A stretch of DNA of 64,000 nucleotides from Neobacillus niacini (GTDB lineage Bacteria; Bacillota; Bacilli; Bacillales; Cytobacillaceae), in NCBI RefSeq assembly GCF_019749295.1, contig NZ_JACWFG010000024.1, positions 1 through 64,000 on the forward strand. The letters run 5' to 3'. The notes beneath the pieces were generated by a model. The model saw nothing but the letters and a program-made list of their open reading frames with translations, searched no databases and was not told where the DNA came from. Every line of letters starts with the position of its first letter. The stretch's first letter is position 1. A program made the position numbers and the translations under genes. Shown one piece after another: positions 9,207-17,457 of this stretch.

Positions 9207-10420
9207 CGTAAATTCACCTCCGCAAAGGCTGAAGCAAATTCCCCTTCATGAACCATTAACACACGTACATTTCGTGCATTTGCAAGTGCAATAAGGGACT
9301 TTTCAGTTTGGGTAGGAGCTTGACTTTCCCCTTTTATGAGAAAAAGAGTGATTTTTCCTTTTCTCTGCCCTAGAAAGCCAGCCTTTTCTATTAAGGGTTT
9401 TGTTAATTGGCCAGTCACTAGTAAGAAGGAAACCGTTTGCTGCACAAACATTCCTTCGGTCTCTAATACTTTCTCAAACGTGGTAGGGCTGTTTGGTACT
9501 ATTCTAGCGAGATGATAAAATAGCTGATGTAATTGACCTTCTCCGCCTCTTATAGGAAATGCAGCTCTTTCTTCGCTAATCGTTAAGAGCCCCGTTTGTG
9601 CCCCTTTCTTCAGAACAGCTCTTACTAAAGATGCCGTAAAGGAAACAATACCTTCAAAGTGGTTATCACGTGTGCAATCCATTACAACATACACATCATG
9701 CGATTGGCGCTGTTCAAATTCCTTCGTCATGATCTCATTACGTTTTGCAGAGGCTTTCCAGTTAATCCATGAGAAACGGTCTCCTGGCTGGTAATCCCTT
9801 ACACCTATCGCAAGTGTGGTATCACGCTGTACTCGTTCTCTTGAGGCAGTCATCCCCTGATCAAAGTGGGTTTCAAAAGGCCGGTAAATTAACTCTGTAT
9901 ACGCTGGATAGACGATAATTTTACTCTCACTTTGGTGAGTTTTTTCCTTTTCAACTAAACCAAGAAGATCACCAGTCCGAACCATAATGCTCTTGAATAA
10001 ATGCTCCCCTCGCGGCAGTTCATCGATCATATATTCATAGGAAAATTCCTTCCTAAAACCCGGCAATACTAATGTCTTCGCTTTCTTATTCTGTTGGGAG
10101 TTCCTTAAGACTTCGTCCAATTGATCCTCAATTAATAAATAAAATATAGGAAAGTAAGAGTTTCTCTTTACATTTACAGTAACCTTTAGAGACTCTCCGG
10201 CATTATAATCATCTTTAGGTATATGACGACTAATTTCCAGCTCATTCAAAGAATAGAATGATAGACCAACGCAATAAAGAGCAAACGGTAAAAAACTATA
10301 AAATAAAAACCAGCTTACAAAGCCGCCTTGAAACATGGCATATGAAAACGTAAGCAGAATCAAAAATAGTAGAACGACAAACTTCCATACTTTTTTGAAT
10401 GGATTCCACACCTTCTTCAT
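9203..10420 (-). CDS. yeaD: DUF58 domain protein
   Basis: A 405-residue protein with two membrane helices near the N terminus (about 10-60), an extended beta-rich region, and the DUF58 signature around YQPGDRFSWINWKASAKRNEIMTKEFEQ. This signature leads into a von Willebrand A-like fold (VVMDCTRDN). DUF58 proteins are regularly encoded next to MoxR ATPases and may act as their partners or clients. It begins 2 nt after yeaC and overlaps yebA by 4 nt, so the three genes form one operon. The exact role is unknown. Confidence 0.87.
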   Translation of the reverse strand: MKKVWNPFKKVWKFVVLLFLILLTFSYAMFQGGFVSWFLFYSFLPFALYCVGLSFYSLNELEISRHIPKDDYNAGESLKVTVNVKRNSYFPIFYLLIEDQLDEVLRNSQQNKKAKTLVLPGFRKEFSYEYMIDELPRGEHLFKSIMVRTGDLLGLVEKEKTHQSESKIIVYPAYTELIYRPFETHFDQGMTASRERVQRDTTLAIGVRDYQPGDRFSWINWKASAKRNEIMTKEFEQRQSHDVYVVMDCTRDNHFEGIVSFTASLVRAVLKKGAQTGLLTISEERAAFPIRGGEGQLHQLFYHLARIVPNSPTTFEKVLETEGMFVQQTVSFLLVTGQLTKPLIEKAGFLGQRKGKITLFLIKGESQAPTQTEKSLIALANARNVRVLMVHEGEFASAFAEVNLR

Positions 10421-10422
10421 GA

Positions 10423-11379
10423 TTACTTCACTAGCCTTTGGACCGGCACTGGAATTCTCGCAATCACGCGGTTGACAATTTCTTCTGCAGACGTTCCTTC
10501 AAATTTCGCCTCGGACTTTAATATAATTCGATGCGATAAAACAAACGGTGCTAAATATTGTATATCATCTGGAAGGACATAGTCACGGCCGTACATAAAG
10601 GCATAGGCTTGGGCAGCTTTCATCAGTGCAATCGATCCTCTAGGACTGGCGCCAAGGTAGACCCCGGGATAGCGTCTTGTCATATTAACGATATCAACGA
10701 TATAACGCTTAATGGTATCGTCCACATACACTTCTTTTATTTCTTTTTGCAGCGCTAGTAACCCTTCTAGGTCAATTACTGGGAAAAGTTCTTCAATTGG
10801 CGGGACTTTTTGCGCCCGATTTAGAACCTCTATTTCTTCGTCTACTTCTGGGTAGCCCATTTTCATTTTTAGTAAAAAGCGATCGAGCTGTGCTTCAGGC
10901 AGTGGATACGTACCTTCATACTCAATTGGATTCTGTGTAGCCATAACAAAGAATGGTTTTTGCAGACGATGGGTAATTCCATCGATGGTTACACTCGCCT
11001 CTTCCATCCCTTCAAGAAGGGCTGATTGGGTCTTTGGAGAAGTCCGGTTAATTTCGTCTGCGAGGATAATGTTTCCCATCAAGGGTCCAGGCCGAAATTG
11101 AAATTCCATCTCTTTTGGATTATAGATTGAAATGCCTGTCACATCTGAAGGCAGCAGGTCAGGAGTAAATTGGATTCTCCGGAAGTTAGCATTAACCGAC
11201 TTCGCAAGTGCACGAACCATCATCGTCTTCCCAACGCCAGGTACGTCTTCTAACAGCACATGGCCTTCTGCTAATAACGCAATAAGACTAAGTTCTGCTA
11301 CATTTCTTTTTCCAATCATAACCTTTTCAATATTTAAAAGAATCTTTTCTATAATAGGATTCATTTGTTCGCGGGCCAC
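10423..11379 (-). CDS. yeaC: MoxR-family AAA+ ATPase
   Basis: A 318-residue AAA+ ATPase. Walker A is GVGKTMM (near residue 49), Walker B is NIILADEINR, sensor 1 is MATQNP, and the arginine-rich MoxR lid region includes YLGASPRGSIALMKAA. MoxR ATPases are chaperone-like proteins that usually work with VWA or DUF58 proteins, here the next gene. The start is a GTG preceded by GAGGAGG at 9 nt. First gene of the yeaC-yeaD-yebA operon. Confidence 0.93.
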   Translation of the reverse strand: MAREQMNPIIEKILLNIEKVMIGKRNVAELSLIALLAEGHVLLEDVPGVGKTMMVRALAKSVNANFRRIQFTPDLLPSDVTGISIYNPKEMEFQFRPGPLMGNIILADEINRTSPKTQSALLEGMEEASVTIDGITHRLQKPFFVMATQNPIEYEGTYPLPEAQLDRFLLKMKMGYPEVDEEIEVLNRAQKVPPIEELFPVIDLEGLLALQKEIKEVYVDDTIKRYIVDIVNMTRRYPGVYLGASPRGSIALMKAAQAYAFMYGRDYVLPDDIQYLAPFVLSHRIILKSEAKFEGTSAEEIVNRVIARIPVPVQRLVK

Positions 11380-11625
11380 TATTTACATCCTCCTCATGGT
11401 AATGCGGATTTAAGAAATATATCTATATATTCTATTTGTTCTTGAAAAAATCCTGTAAAAAGTCACACAATCTTCAAATACACAATAAACATTAGACGTA
11501 TAAGCATCCTAAATGTTTCAGAAAATGAAGGAATTCCACCTTAAACTAATACCCACACTGGTTTATTTATCTTTGAATAAACTAAAGAATAGTACGAGAA
11601 TCAATACAGTCAGGGGTTAAACGAT

Positions 11626-12726
11626 ATGTCCCTTAATAATCAGAGACCAACCATTGCGGTGACGGGAAGCGCTGGGAAAACAACAACAAAGTCCATGATT
11701 GCTTCAATATTAAGACAAAAATGGTTCATTTATGAGTCTAAAGATGTTAATAATGCATTTATCAATACAGAGAAAAACGCCAAGCGAATAAGAAAATCAC
11801 ACCAAGCTGTGGTAGTAGAATTTGGCATGGCTTACTATGGGCACATTGTAAAGCATTGCAGTTTTATTACGCCTAATATAGGTGTCATTACCAATATTGG
11901 CACCGCTCATATTGGTAACTTCAAAGGTGACATAACCAAATTAGCCAGTGCAAAATCAGAACTTATTCAACATATGGACCAAAATGGAGTTTTACTAATC
12001 AATAGTGATGATGTTAATTCTAAGCATTTACCTACTCACACCTTCCCAGGAACCATAATAAAAATTGGTATAAATACTCCTGGACACTACCGGGCAGAAA
12101 ATGTTGAATATAGTGAGGAAGGCATGAATTTCACTGTTAATCTGCGGGGAAGATCCATTCCTTTTTATATACCGATTTTTGGTGTCCATAATGTTTATAA
12201 CGCTCTATTTGCAATAGCAGTCGCCGACAGGCTCGGATTTTCGCATGAAGAAATTTCAACAGGTCTAAAAGAGTATAAAAAACCAAGAATGCGGATGGTT
12301 ACCCGTAAATTGAATGGAGACATTACGTTAATAGATGATTCCTTCAGCGCAAATTTAAATGCGATGAAGGCTGCAATTGATGTACTAGTGAATGTAGGCG
12401 GAGAAGGAACCAAGGTGGCTGTCCTCGGGGACATGAAAGGCTTGGGTGTCATCACAAAGAAGGCACATTTGGAAGTAGGTTCATATGGAGCAATGAAAAA
12501 AGTTGATATTCTTTATACTATTGGGAAGTACTCACAGTTGGCCTCACAAGCAGCACTGGACCAAGGGATACCTCTAGAAAACGTCATTCATTTCGAAGAC
12601 AAAGAAACTTTATATCAAAACCTTAGTAATCTATCACCGGGAACTACTATTTTGGTAAAAGGATCACGCACGGCCAGAATGGAAGATGTGGTGAATTACC
12701 TAATAAACCAGTATGGAATGCTATAG
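11626..12726 (+). CDS. Mur ligase family protein lacking the N-terminal domain (MurF-like)
   Basis: A 366-residue ATP-dependent ligase of the Mur family. The P-loop GSAGKTTT starts at residue 14. The central-domain motif NIGTAHIGNF and a C-terminal domain with DDSFSANLNAMKAAID and LVKGSRTARMEDVV resemble MurF. True MurF has about 450 residues and an N-terminal UDP-substrate domain; here the protein starts almost at the P-loop. It is therefore probably not the housekeeping MurF but a ligase acting on another carboxylate or peptide. It is a single-gene unit on the opposite strand to its neighbours, with AGGGG before the ATG. The substrate is unknown. Confidence 0.8.
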   Translation: MSLNNQRPTIAVTGSAGKTTTKSMIASILRQKWFIYESKDVNNAFINTEKNAKRIRKSHQAVVVEFGMAYYGHIVKHCSFITPNIGVITNIGTAHIGNFKGDITKLASAKSELIQHMDQNGVLLINSDDVNSKHLPTHTFPGTIIKIGINTPGHYRAENVEYSEEGMNFTVNLRGRSIPFYIPIFGVHNVYNALFAIAVADRLGFSHEEISTGLKEYKKPRMRMVTRKLNGDITLIDDSFSANLNAMKAAIDVLVNVGGEGTKVAVLGDMKGLGVITKKAHLEVGSYGAMKKVDILYTIGKYSQLASQAALDQGIPLENVIHFEDKETLYQNLSNLSPGTTILVKGSRTARMEDVVNYLINQYGML

Positions 12727-12727
12727 G

Positions 12728-12770
12728 GAAAAAAGGCCCCTCTTGGCAGACTGTGTCTAATTAGAGGGGC
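12728..12770 (-). terminator. terminator of the GH3 gene
   Basis: A hairpin pairing GCCCCTCT with AGAGGGGC is followed on the minus strand by CTTTTTTCCC. It lies between two convergent genes; the T run shows it mainly serves the minus-strand GH3 gene. Confidence 0.7.
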
Positions 12771-12801
12771 TAAATACTACATCACTGAGGAGTATTGTTT
12801 T

Positions 12802-14925
12802 TTAATAAGTTAATCCATGACCAAGTTTATAAATATTACCATCACTATCTTTATACGCATATGAAAGTCCTGCATGCATGTATTTGTCCTTATCATAGCC
12901 TGGAACATCATTTGGCGACACACAATCACCATTTTCATCGACAGCAATTACCTCTTCACTTGCCGGTAATGTCAGCGGCAGGACTCCCACCGGCTGGGAC
13001 TCGCCAGCGATAACCTCAAATTGCGGCTTGAAGAAGGTATCGTAACCAGCAATCAACGCGTCTGCTAAGGGTTCAACATTTCCTAGAATCCATGGCAATG
13101 TGACATTTACACTGATAATTACGTTTCCGCCGCGAACATGGACGCTGTCTGCGACTTCCTTTAGATGAGCCATATTACTCAAAGTAGTTTCTTGGTATGA
13201 ACTGCCATCTAAAGCTGTTATCGTTTTATCTTCACATAATTCTAGTTCTAGCAGTCCGGGTGTTGCATTAAAATAGGATCCGGATTTTGGCTGCAAGAAT
13301 AAGATAGCTGTATCTGCTTCCTCGTGGTTCTCTGTTAAAGTGACGCTTTCAAGTTCTTGACATTCTTTTCTTGCTTGTTCCGAATACATAGCTGCAAGTT
13401 TTGGATCCTTATGGAATACTTCTACATAAACCTTCTTATCCGTAAGCTTTTCAGCACGTAAAGGTAATGTGCCATTTGAATTTTTAAGAACTGTTACTGA
13501 TTTCTTGTGCGCTTCGTAAGCAGCTTCCCAGTGCTTTGGAGTATTAACAACTTCAGCAGCCTGGTCTGGAGATACATAAGTACGGTCATCGAATAATCCT
13601 AATGTAAACATTTCAGTAAGAAGTCTTACATTTGCTTCGTTAATACGCTTTTCACTAATCCAGCCTTTTTCGATGGCTATTTTCAAGTTTTCAATATCAT
13701 TTGTATCCGCAACAAGATCGGTTCCGGCATTGATTGCTTTTGCAAAACGCTCAGCCTCAGTTTTATCCTCAACGCCCCAGGCCATTTTACTTGTGATGCC
13801 GCTGTCACTATTGATATAACCCTTAAACCCTAGTTCTTCTCGAAGGATACGTTGTAAGAAATAGTGGTTAAACGTAAAGCCGACCTCTTCGAATGGAATG
13901 TCTTCACCCTCGAATTCTTGAACCACACTCTTACCGATACTTGGTATTGAATAATATGGCATAATAGAAGAAGTCCCATGTTCAACGGCTGCTCTAAAAG
14001 GCGGTAAGTGATATTTTTCTAAACTCCCCGGAGTTGGGTACAAATTCCATTTTCCTTCTGCATAGTGAGGGTCAAAACCATTTTCCCGTGCACCGCCTCC
14101 TGGAAAATGCTTAGTTGTCATGGCAATACTATTCTTTCCTAACTCTTTCCCTTGGAATCCATCTATGATACGGCCGATCACATCTGAAATAAATCCCGGG
14201 TCTTCCCCAAAGGTGCCATACGTCCGCTGCCATCTAGGATCTGTCGCGGTATCAGCCATATACATATAACCTTTTCTGATTCCAACAGCATCCCACTCAT
14301 CGTGCGCAATTTGGGCAAATTCGCTAATTAGTGATGCATCACCGCCGTTTTTAATATCACCTTTCGCTGCAGCTGCAAGCCCTAACGTTCCTGGCCAAGT
14401 TGAAAAAATCCCTACTGCATCATTCATCCCAAAAATAGATTCACCATTTTCATTTCGTGAGTTAGATGTAATCAAACAAGGAATACCTAGACGAGTTCCC
14501 TCTGCTACTTCATTCATTTTATTGATCCACTCTGCCATCTGTGCTGGACTATGGTTGTCTCTATGAATAAAGTGACGTAAATGCATGTTTTCAATCGTAT
14601 GGGTAGTACCATATATCTTTGAAATCGCAAAGATGTTTTCACCTTTTTCAACGATTGCTTCATCAAGTACTCCATCATGACTTGTCTTACTCTTATCTTC
14701 TTGGGAAAGCCCCATTCTACGAGTATTAATCAGCATCATGCCGATCTTTTCATCGATATTCATTAATGTAACTAGGTTCTCTGCACGTTCTTTAGGACTT
14801 AGGCGCCAATCTTTATACGGTTCTAGTTTCCCGCTGTTATTTAGGTCTTTGAATTTTAATCCATCCACTTCGATGATGTTTTTGACTCTCACTTCTAATT
14901 CTGGTTGTTTATGATTATGTTCCAC
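12802..14925 (-). CDS. glycoside hydrolase family 3 protein (beta-glucosidase/beta-xylosidase type)
   Basis: A 707-residue GH3 enzyme without a signal peptide, so it is probably cytoplasmic and acts on imported oligosaccharides. The N-terminal TIM-barrel has KHFPGGG (substrate-binding Lys-His) and the probable nucleophile Asp374 in GYINSDSG. The C-terminal alpha/beta sandwich contains AILFLQPKSG. Many GH3 enzymes have SDW at the nucleophile; this one has SDSG. It starts at a GTG with AGGAGG 7 nt upstream. It is divergent from an AraC-type regulator, which is the likely activator. The sugar specificity cannot be read from sequence. Confidence 0.85.
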   Translation of the reverse strand: MEHNHKQPELEVRVKNIIEVDGLKFKDLNNSGKLEPYKDWRLSPKERAENLVTLMNIDEKIGMMLINTRRMGLSQEDKSKTSHDGVLDEAIVEKGENIFAISKIYGTTHTIENMHLRHFIHRDNHSPAQMAEWINKMNEVAEGTRLGIPCLITSNSRNENGESIFGMNDAVGIFSTWPGTLGLAAAAKGDIKNGGDASLISEFAQIAHDEWDAVGIRKGYMYMADTATDPRWQRTYGTFGEDPGFISDVIGRIIDGFQGKELGKNSIAMTTKHFPGGGARENGFDPHYAEGKWNLYPTPGSLEKYHLPPFRAAVEHGTSSIMPYYSIPSIGKSVVQEFEGEDIPFEEVGFTFNHYFLQRILREELGFKGYINSDSGITSKMAWGVEDKTEAERFAKAINAGTDLVADTNDIENLKIAIEKGWISEKRINEANVRLLTEMFTLGLFDDRTYVSPDQAAEVVNTPKHWEAAYEAHKKSVTVLKNSNGTLPLRAEKLTDKKVYVEVFHKDPKLAAMYSEQARKECQELESVTLTENHEEADTAILFLQPKSGSYFNATPGLLELELCEDKTITALDGSSYQETTLSNMAHLKEVADSVHVRGGNVIISVNVTLPWILGNVEPLADALIAGYDTFFKPQFEVIAGESQPVGVLPLTLPASEEVIAVDENGDCVSPNDVPGYDKDKYMHAGLSYAYKDSDGNIYKLGHGLTY

Positions 14926-15125
14926 TTTATAGCCTCCTAAAGTTGGTGTGCATACAGTCTACGTATTGATCTTATTTAAATATTCCTTAAAATAGGGTGC
15001 ACAATTTCGTGTATATCATTATTTAGAATTCACTTACAGTGTTATAATAACAACAAAAAAAGGTAAATAAATATCATTTATTGCTAAAAATATTGTAAAT
15101 GTTGCTATATGAAAGGGCCGCTTAA

Positions 15126-16034
15126 ATGAAGCAATCGATTCATATCCCAGTAGTAAATCAAGACTTTGAATTTTATAATTTTAGTACAAAAAATCAATCT
15201 TATGATTTACTCAAGAAATACAACGAATCTGCAGAAAAATTATATCAATTAGATCCTTTATTCCGTTTACACACTCACGATTGTTTCGAAATTCTCGTAT
15301 TTTTAAGCGGGGATTGTGAATTTTTTTGTGAAGGAAAGACCTATACACTAAGGAGAGGGGATGTTGTGGTGGTGCCGCCTTATGCGGTTCATCAAGCAAC
15401 TGTTAAGAATATTGATCACTATGAACGGATAATCATCAATATTAGTAAGCGTTTAATGGCGGACTTTGTATCAAGTTCACCCTCTTTGAATGAGAATATT
15501 GTTCATCAAAAGACACAAGGTTCTTATGTGCTGCATCTGAATGCTGCAAGCTTTCAAGAAATTATTTCTTTCCTTCATGAAATAACAAATAGAATAAAAA
15601 ATGGCGAGAAGAGTTTTTCCTTCACCTTACAGTACCTTTTATTTCAAACGCTCCAAGTCATCCTCAATCCTGAAAGCAGGCTGCCAAACCTGCGTAACAA
15701 GGATGAACAAGACGAAAGGTTTCTGTCGATACTCGAATACATTGAATTACATTTGACACAATCTGATTTAAGTTTAGACAATGTTTCGAGTCATTTTCAT
15801 TTAAATAAATATTATTTTTCTCATTATTTTAAAAAACACATGAACCTTCCGTTTTACCGTTATGTTTCCTTAAAGCGTCTATCTTTTGCCGTGACAATGA
15901 TAAAACAAAATCAAATATCTATAGAGGAAATTGCCTTGAAATGCGGTTTCCCTGATTATTCAAGTTTTTACAGACTCTTCAAAAAGGAATACAATCTTTC
16001 TCCAAAAAATTTACAAAAAGTATATAAAAATTAA
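15126..16034 (+). CDS. AraC-family transcriptional regulator
   Basis: A 302-residue regulator with an N-terminal cupin sugar-sensing domain (about 40-110, HTHDCFEILVFLSG and RRGDVVVVPPYAVHQ). The C-terminal double helix-turn-helix domain (about 195-300) has HLNKYYFSHYFKKH and the second-helix signature IALKCGFPDYSSFYRLFKKEY. It is divergent from the GH3 gene, with about 200 bp between them, and is probably its regulator. The ligand is unknown. Confidence 0.9.
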   Translation: MKQSIHIPVVNQDFEFYNFSTKNQSYDLLKKYNESAEKLYQLDPLFRLHTHDCFEILVFLSGDCEFFCEGKTYTLRRGDVVVVPPYAVHQATVKNIDHYERIIINISKRLMADFVSSSPSLNENIVHQKTQGSYVLHLNAASFQEIISFLHEITNRIKNGEKSFSFTLQYLLFQTLQVILNPESRLPNLRNKDEQDERFLSILEYIELHLTQSDLSLDNVSSHFHLNKYYFSHYFKKHMNLPFYRYVSLKRLSFAVTMIKQNQISIEEIALKCGFPDYSSFYRLFKKEYNLSPKNLQKVYKN

Positions 16035-16041
16035 CTCTTCA

Positions 16042-16086
16042 AAAAGGCTGTAAATGATCAATATCTAATCATTTACAGCCTCTTTG
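16042..16086 (+). terminator. terminator of the AraC-type gene
   Basis: A perfect 12-bp stem pairs GGCTGTAAATGA with TCATTTACAGCC, with TCTTT after it, directly beyond the stop codon. Confidence 0.75.
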
Positions 16087-16179
16087 GATCTATTCTTTCA
16101 CAGCTGATGCTATTCCCCGTTCCCTGTATTAAACAAAGGCTCCGTTAAAACTAAATGTTGATCTCACTGTGTTTGGAAC

Positions 16180-16366
16180 ATAAGCGGAGAATTTCCGTTT
16201 AAATTGGGAGATACCCATATTTCCATAATAATAGGAGGAGTTTTTCCGCTTATAGTATTCAAAGCCTTGTAATTTGTCTTATTTAAAGCAGTTAAGCGGA
16301 GTATTTCCGCTTATTTCTGCTTCTAAAGGTTCCTCTATAAACAATAGCCGGAAATTCTCCGCCTAC
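16180..16366. repeat. cluster A of four short palindromic repeats
   Basis: The stretch 16087-16455 has no gene. It holds four imperfect 19-bp palindromes with consensus AAGCGGAG-NNN-TTCCGCTT, flanked by AT. They lie at about 16180, 16231, 16292 and 16343, so spaced 51, 61 and 51 bp. The first three read in one orientation and the fourth in reverse. A second four-copy cluster lies at 23342-23531. The function is unknown. Confidence 0.8.
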
Positions 16367-16455
16367 TGTCTCCTAAAGTGTATAAGAATCAGGCAGTTTA
16401 AAATAATTCCATACAAATGTTCTTTCTACCAATTTAATTATGAGAGGTGCCTCGA

Positions 16456-17430
16456 TTAATTTCGGTATTCTATAAGAATCTCAACTTTCTCCTTTGACGG
16501 CAGAGCAGAAATAGCTCCTTTTCCTGTTGTAGTAAGAGCCCCGCTAGCATTGGCAAATTGGAGAATAGATGCCTGATGGTCTCGCAATACCTCTTCAATG
16601 TTTTCCGGATTTGCATGTAATTCTAGTAATTGATATAAAAATCCGCCAATGAACGCATCACCTGCCCCAGTTGTGTCTACCGCTTTAACAGAGTAACCGC
16701 TCGATTCAAACTTTTGATCCTTTAAAATCAACTCCGCTCCGGCAGCTCCTTTTGTGTAGACAACTGCCTTCACGTTTCCGACAAACAAAGATTGTATTGC
16801 ATCGGACTCATCTTTTATTCCCGTAATAAAATCAAGCTCTTCATCGGAAACCTTTACAATATCTGCAGTCGGTAAAAATTCGAGAATTGCCTTCCGACAG
16901 TCTTCTGGATCTTCCCAAAGCGGAAGCCGCACATTTGGGTCAAAGCTGACTAAGCCATCCGCAGCGGAAACAGCGGCAATCGCTTTTTTATGAGCTTGTT
17001 TCATTGGGCTATCCACTAAATCAACCGAGCAAAAGTGAAGTATATCCCCAGCCTGAAACCACGCTGTCTCGATTTCGTCCTTGCTTAACAGTAAATCAGC
17101 AGAAGGATTACGATAAAATGAAAAATCACGTTCCCCATTTTCTTTTAATGAGACAAAAGCTAAGGCCGTGTTCGCTTCACCAGTCCGGTATATTTTATCT
17201 GTCTCAACACCGGCCTCGACGAGCTTTTCGACTAAAAAGTCGCCAAACGCGTCGTTCCCTAATTTAGAAATCATTGCTGCTTCCTGCCCATATTTGGCAA
17301 CAGCCGCAGCCACATTTGCAGGTGCTCCCCCTGGAGCTCTCTCAAATGCGACAACATCCTTTAAGGCAACCCCTTTTTGAAGAGGAATAAAATCAATTAA
17401 CACTTCACCAATCGAAAATAGCTTTCCCAT
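16456..17430 (-). CDS. scrK: fructokinase (PfkB family)
   Basis: A 324-residue carbohydrate kinase that should phosphorylate the fructose released from sucrose-6-phosphate. PfkB signatures are GGAPANVAAAVAKYG (about 34-48) and DTTGAGDAFIGGFLY near residue 250, with Asp as catalytic base. It is the last gene of the sucrose operon, 27 bp after scrB. AGAGGTGGG precedes the ATG. The fructose assignment follows from the operon; PfkB kinases are otherwise varied in substrate. Confidence 0.9.
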   Translation of the reverse strand: MGKLFSIGEVLIDFIPLQKGVALKDVVAFERAPGGAPANVAAAVAKYGQEAAMISKLGNDAFGDFLVEKLVEAGVETDKIYRTGEANTALAFVSLKENGERDFSFYRNPSADLLLSKDEIETAWFQAGDILHFCSVDLVDSPMKQAHKKAIAAVSAADGLVSFDPNVRLPLWEDPEDCRKAILEFLPTADIVKVSDEELDFITGIKDESDAIQSLFVGNVKAVVYTKGAAGAELILKDQKFESSGYSVKAVDTTGAGDAFIGGFLYQLLELHANPENIEEVLRDHQASILQFANASGALTTTGKGAISALPSKEKVEILIEYRN

Positions 17431-17457
17431 TTTCCCACCTCTAGTACGTTTAAAAAA

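Noticed and set aside
12795..13013. 72-residue plus-strand reading frame
   Set aside because: It lies antisense inside the GH3 gene, is low-complexity (His, Leu, Gln) and has no ribosome-binding site.
14990..15060. sigma-A promoter of the AraC-type gene at 15126
   Set aside because: TATAAT is present at about 15043, but no convincing -35 lies at the right distance.
16274..16459. 61-residue frame across palindrome cluster A
   Set aside because: It is built from the palindromic repeats and the scrK 3' end; there is no ribosome site and no protein-like composition.
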